A DNA stretch of 62,000 nt from Symbiodinium natans (lineage: Eukaryota > Sar > Dinophyceae > Suessiales > Symbiodiniaceae). The translations under genes and the position numbers were made by a program. This document shows, piece after piece, positions 58,190-62,000 of the stretch. Where the stretch lies: contig CAJNDS010002154.1 of assembly GCA_905221605.1 (NCBI GenBank), forward strand, positions 377,988 to 439,987, written 5' to 3'. Below the pieces are notes generated by a model. It was not told the origin of the DNA. It saw only the letters and a program-made list of their open reading frames with translations, and searched no databases. Position 1 is the stretch's first letter, and each line of letters starts with the position of its first letter.

Positions 58190-58340
58190 CTCCCGCTTTT
58201 TTTAAGGTCACGAAAGATGAGTTTTAGCTGCGAAAGTCGTTGTGCTGCTAAACAAGCAGACCCAACAGCAGCTTCCCTTTCAAGCTCACTTTTGCTTCCC
58301 TGTTGAAGTGTGCTCCTCTGCAAGGCCGAAAAATGAAAGT
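58190..58340 (-). CDS. Possible exon, charged helix
   Basis: A minus-strand frame reads GSKSELEREAAVGSACLAAQ then RLSQLKLIFRDLKKSG, a plausible charged helix between the GWWFG module and the coiled-coil exons. It could be an intermediate exon linking them. No splice sites were fixed. Confidence 0.35.
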
Positions 58341-58754
58341 CTGACTGCATGGAAGTCATGCGATTCAAGCAATGCGAAAGTTTGTGTCCACTTTTGCAGA
58401 TGCATGTGTCAGTTTCAAACTCTGACAAACGATTCCCGAACACGACTTTCGCAGGCGAACTGTCTTTCTACCACGGGCACCTTGTCAAAGATGGCTGCTG
58501 CTTGGGACATAGAAACTGTTTTCAAGCTGCCGCACACGCAAGCAGTGCTTCTTCTTGCCGCACTTGTAAACATTTGGGTGATACACATGCGCAACGGTTG
58601 AACAAAGCGAGCAGAAGAAGTCAAGAGATCCTGCAGTATTGCCCTGCCTTGGCACGACCGGCACGTTCTGAGTTTTCTCGCTTCTGTTTTTCCGACCTCG
58701 CTTGAAGCGTGCGCCCACAGCATGGGCCTAGAACGCAATTGGAAGAGCAAGAAA

Positions 58755-58795
58755 GCCCTAAACCTTAAACCCTAAACCCTCAACCCGAAACCTTA
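58755..58795. repeat. Telomere-like repeat, C-rich strand
   Basis: CCCTAAACCTTAAACCCTAAACCCTCAACCC: about four imperfect copies of CCCTAAA, the complement of TTTAGGG. About 1 kb from the G-strand copies at 57.7 kb and in the opposite orientation. Confidence 0.75.
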
Positions 58796-58924
58796 GAGAT
58801 TCTGCATCAGCCTTTGGGGCCGCGCCTGGGCATCATCAGGAAGGTGTTTCGGGGAGGCCTGGGCCGAACTGCGTTTCGGAGGTGTTGTCGATGTGCACAT
58901 GTCAATACACAATTTATGATGCAC

Positions 58925-60653
58925 CGCTGTTTGAGCTGCTGGCCCTTGGAAGGGAATCTTCCAGCCTTTGAGGGGTGGCAAGTAGGCCTTGTCAGGGCCT
59001 CGGGATCTCGGCTGGCTGTGATAAGTTTCGTTGCTGGTCCCGCTCTATCGGTCTTACAACTGAGCTTTCAGCAGTGCGACCAAACCTCGTTGCCACCAAC
59101 GGCCTCAGGTGGGATGTTGACGAGTGTAACCGTCAAAGAGCGTATGGTACCGTCACAGCCGGCCTTGCCAAACCACCAGCCCTCGAAAGAGGAACCATCG
59201 CGGCCATCCCAGTAGTAGACGTACACCTGCGCATCCATCCTCACTCCCCCCATCATGTTCCGAATCGGACACGCCAGATACAGGGAGAAAGAGAACTCGA
59301 AGGTGCAACTGTGCAATGTATACGTGTAGTGCGACTTGTAACAGAAGATGCCCTTTCAAAATGTCGTGCACTTCGTGCCCTTCGTGCCCTGGCCTCTGGC
59401 GGTGCCGTCCCCGGTCTAATTGGCCTTTGCCGGTCGTCGGAAGCAAAAAATGGTGAGAATTGTTCATTCATCCTTGCTCAGAAGTAACGAGTCGGACCGT
59501 ATCACTTGAGGGGCAAGGCCGACGGACAACGAAAGCTGGCCTGCCCCCCTCCCCATCTCCCCAACCCTTGCTTCCCACCCCCCCTTCTTCTTCCTTACCC
59601 TCTTCTTTTCCCCACCCTTTCTGCATTCCCCCATTCCTCTTCTTTTGCATCTGACCTTCTTGTTGATTTACACACGCAGTAAGCACTATGTATCTTGAGG
59701 CGCCATGTGCCCGAAAATCCCAATGTACACTATGTACCAATCTACCCCATTTTCGACCATGCCCTATAGTTCTTTTGGTAAGGCGAAACGCGAAGATTCT
59801 CCGCTCGGAAAATGCGGTTTCGACTTAGTGACGTGAAACACGAAGAGTTTCACCACAATTTGAGCAACATGTTCGGAAAACTCCGCCCGATACGCCCAAT
59901 ACGAACATGCGCTCATACAGACCACGATCTATAACTTACTCTTACTCAAGATCCCGGCGTGACCCTCACATGTATCCCAAAAGTCGTATTGATTGAATCA
60001 ATAATGCCCGCGTTTTATTGAGCAGAATAAGAAGAGGAGGGCGAGGGCGAGGGTGAGGGGAGAGAGTGTGTGCCTGTCAGGGTGACAGTGAGACAAGAGA
60101 GACAGCAACGCACACATCGAATATAAAGAAAGGACAACAACGAATGCCAGACAATAGATGTATCGAACTCAAGACATGCCGAGAAGGAGGGAGGCGGGAT
60201 CTCGAAATGCCGTGAATGATCATGCAAACATGCGCGCCACTTGCTGCAGTCTACGAGAAGTAAATGGGGCCAAGTAGGGCCTACGCAGTGGCCGTGGTTT
60301 GGGGGAAGCCGTCGGACCCGAGCGAATTGTTCCGTGCAGACTGTCGTGCCATACAACAAAACAAGGGGCAAGAAATCAAAATATTCAAAATGTGAAAGTC
60401 GACATGTTAGCACCTCGGCCGCTAGGCTTGCAGTAGTTGAAAGCAACTGGGGGATGCTGGTGCGAACTCTCTCTCTCTCTCTCTCTCGCCCTGCTTTCAC
60501 CTGCCTATCCTTTCCAGTCGCATGCTCGCACGGTGGGCAGGGGAAATCGTACAAGTACAAACTTTCTGAAGCTTAGCTTTTGGAGTTTACTGCGGCGCTC
60601 TCAGGCAGCTGCAGCTTCTGGTAGTACGGCCTGCCATGGTTCTCACCCTTGAC
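58925..60653 (-). CDS. GWWFG-module protein (dinoflagellate-type), split exons
   Basis: Four exons in order: 60592-60653 (VKGENHGRPYYQKLQLPESA, after a clear TTTTCAG acceptor), 59164-59226 (VYVYYWDGRDGSSFEGWWFG plus K, after GCGCAG), about 59070-59103 (AVGGNEVWSHC) and 58925-58985 (YLPPLKGWKIPFQGPAAQ). The order N-H-x-x-x-Y, then Y-Y-W-D-x-R-D-G-x-x-F-x-G-W-W-F-G-x-x-V-G-G-x-x-V-W, then G-W-K-x-P-x-x-G-P is one I recall from many dinoflagellate predicted proteins; its function is unknown to me. The module often occurs next to coiled coils, and the coiled-coil exons start 1.6 kb downstream on the same strand, so it may be the N-terminal part of that protein. Confidence 0.62.
59104..59163 (-). 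other. 60-base GC-AG intron in the GWWFG module
   Basis: The frame requires GGCAAG to join GCCGTTGGTGGC. The removed 60 bases begin with GC (AAG|GCCGGC) and end with AG (CCTGAG|GCCGTT). The sequence AGGCCG spans both borders. No GT donor nearby keeps the module in frame. Predicted from protein homology, not from transcripts. Confidence 0.7.
59500..60580. other. Intron-like sequence with C/T tracts
   Basis: 59540-59640 is rich in C and T, and (CT)n occurs at 60467-60487. 59650-60010 is more AT-rich and holds no frame of interest. Probably the intron between the first and second exon of the GWWFG module. Confidence 0.45.
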
Positions 60654-60849
60654 CTGAAAAGCGAAGACGCATCACACGCACACGCGCTGAGGCACGTTGG
60701 GATCGTGAATTCCAAGGCCGTAGCCACGAACTCGCCGCTTAGAGTTTGAATCACGAACTGTCGAGGGCGGACCACAATTAAGCACAGGGTGCGACCGTGA
60801 GATTCCAGCCTCTTCTGTGTCGTTGCCTTCCGAGAAGGCCACATACCTT

Positions 60850-61100
60850 GAATGAGATCACATACCTTGACATGCTGAGCCTCCGACAGGTCGAAGCCGA
60901 CATCCCACCAGTGCTGACAGGCCGAGGCAGAAACTTTTCCTCTCCAGCCGGTTTTGAGGAAGTGCTCCTTAGCTGGAAAGCTCTGCTGGGCTCGTGCTCG
61001 AGCTACCTGCCTCAATGAGGCTACAGCAATGCTGTAAGCGGCGGCATGGACTGTGGCCAGGTAACGCCTCAGACACGTCCAAAGCAAAACTTGAAAGCAG
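60850..61100 (-). CDS. Possible C-terminal exon of the SET protein
   Basis: A minus-strand frame reads VLLWTCLRRYLATVHAAAYS then IAVASLR and, further on, QHWWDVGFDLSEAQHVK up to a GT donor (duplicated TCAAGGTATGTG near 60855-60880). The first part resembles the helical Rubisco-LSMT substrate-binding region that follows SET in SETD3-type methyltransferases. The second part is unassigned and may belong to the next gene. Confidence 0.4.
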
Positions 61101-61311
61101 CGCTCATGTTCTGAGTTATTGTATGCTACTGCTAATGTGTCTGCACCTCTTTGTCACAAGGAGCACATGCTGACTTGGACCAGCCAGGGTCTTGCCCTCA
61201 TCTGCCCTCATCCGCCCTCCAGAGTCGCCACCGCTTGTGGCCCGTCGTTCTGCAACGCTTCGACTCGCCACCCCTCGTCGAGATCGGGCGTTTCTGTTTG
61301 CGGTTGTTTTT

Positions 61312-61950
61312 TCACTTCTGGATCTCGCCGATCCCAGGCTCCTGCTCTGATTGCTCTTGTGATGGATTGTCCAGCAGTTGCCGCAGCAATCTGCGGTAGC
61401 TCAGGCGGAAGCTGGCAATGGCACAGCATGCCTGAGAGCTGTTGGCGTCCAACCACGTGGCCTTGTCCTCATCTTCCGGAGGCAAAGCGTCCATTATGCA
61501 CTGAACTTCTGCCAAAGCTGGAAGTGCAAGTTGAGACGCCCGTGTCAGCTTGACATCATCAGCGAGGACGATGCTATCCAGCGGGTTTTCCGGCAGAGCA
61601 AAGCCATGACTTGTGCATAGCTCCAAATTGTCTAGCTGCCCATAGCAAATGAGGAGCTCCGCGCCAGCCGCAACATCGTCTAGGGTGACAAAAGACAAGC
61701 GCCTGGATGCCTGGTCATACTGCACCTCCACATTGGCTTCAGTGGATGCATGGTTGATCATGTCACCCAGCGGCACACATACAGCTATCTTGCAGCCGTC
61801 ACAAAGGATGCCGAAACGTCTGCTGAACAATATGGCCAATGCTCGCCTAAAGCTGGACTTGTCGTCAAGACCAGCGATGACACCTGGACTGGACTTGCAG
61901 CGCCACAGACTGGAGTCACTGGGGTTCGAACTAGGAGATGTCCACAAAGG
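61312..61950 (-). CDS. SET-domain lysine methyltransferase, SETD3/RLSMT-like (partial)
   Basis: Frame open from near the window end to a stop at 61312. It carries the C-terminal half of a SET domain: FRRALAILFSRRFGI, VCVPLGDMINHASTEANVEV (the N-H-x substrate/AdoMet motif), then LDDVAAGAELLICYGQLDNL and ELCTSHGFALPENPLDSIVL (the catalytic Tyr and G-F motif). A helical region follows (FRLSYRRLLRQLLDN) as in the Rubisco-LSMT substrate-binding domain. D-M-I-N-H and I-C-Y-G-x-x-x-N-x-E-L put it with SETD3, SETD6 and plastid Rubisco/aldolase methyltransferases, not with histone-type SET proteins. The N-terminal part lies outside the window. The ATG is not in view; the frame enters from an upstream exon. 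Confidence 0.88.
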   Translation of the reverse strand, partial: PLWTSPSSNPSDSSLWRCKSSPGVIAGLDDKSSFRRALAILFSRRFGILCDGCKIAVCVPLGDMINHASTEANVEVQYDQASRRLSFVTLDDVAAGAELLICYGQLDNLELCTSHGFALPENPLDSIVLADDVKLTRASQLALPALAEVQCIMDALPPEDEDKATWLDANSSQACCAIASFRLSYRRLLRQLLDNPSQEQSEQEPGIGEIQK

Positions 61951-62000
61951 AGTTCAATGATGTCCAACCGTACATGACACCTGAAACTGGCATGCCATGT

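Noticed and set aside
1-62000. Spliced-leader relics, tRNA or rRNA genes, CRISPR arrays
   Set aside because: I looked for the dinoflagellate spliced-leader core (CCATTTTGGCTCAAG) on both strands and for cloverleaf or rRNA signatures and recognised none. The short regular repeats have no spacer-repeat structure.

Overview
This window looks like nuclear DNA of a dinoflagellate, most likely of the Symbiodiniaceae type (inference). The reasons are: every recognisable gene is on the minus strand; genes are cut into many short exons (40-120 bases); several introns that protein homology fixes exactly are GC-AG with an AG|GC-like sequence at both ends; there are degenerate plant-type telomere repeats (TTTAGGG); and the protein families (GT25 glycosyltransferase, cold-shock domain, CCCH fingers, LINE-like reverse transcriptase, giant coiled-coil proteins with a GWWFG module) fit what I recall of dinoflagellate genomes. 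Because of the introns, most long open frames are not genes. Exon limits below are approximate and come from reading frame, motif and splice context. No rRNA, tRNA, CRISPR array or bacterial operon was recognised.

Layout. 1-6 kb: purine-rich repeats and minus-strand exons of unidentified genes. 6.2-8.9 kb: a well-supported MAK/RCK-type protein kinase in at least 12 exons. 9.9-10.7 kb: exons including a GNAT-like motif. 11-16 kb: short tandem repeats and one unidentified 227-residue frame. 17.0-17.6 kb: a DEK C-terminal-domain protein. 18.0-20.0 kb: an unidentified multi-exon gene. 20.1-25.0 kb: a dispersed repeat (called alpha/beta here) in four copies, with CA tracts and a 1.9-kb satellite almost free of T. 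25.1-27.5 kb: a nest of decayed LINE-type reverse-transcriptase fragments. 29.9-30.3 kb: a microsatellite running into a 100-N assembly gap.

30.5-41.7 kb: exons of a large coiled-coil protein with three split SH3-like modules. 41.8-43.0 kb: a GT25 glycosyltransferase. 43.2-46.9 kb: exons for two CCCH zinc fingers, a cold-shock domain and an RRM, with coiled-coil exons on both sides. 46.9-57.3 kb: at least 28 further coiled-coil exons, crossed by a 0.5-kb composite microsatellite. 58.9-60.7 kb: a module with the GWWFG signature. 60.8-62 kb: a SET-domain lysine methyltransferase cut by the window end.

The genes suggest signalling (kinase), chromatin (DEK_C), RNA binding (RRM, cold-shock, CCCH), glycosylation (GT25), protein methylation (SET) and one or two very large scaffold-like coiled-coil proteins. 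The most unusual feature is the 43-61 kb tract, where coiled-coil exons, RNA-binding domains and a GWWFG module follow each other on one strand. They may be one giant mosaic gene or several tightly packed genes; only transcript data can decide.
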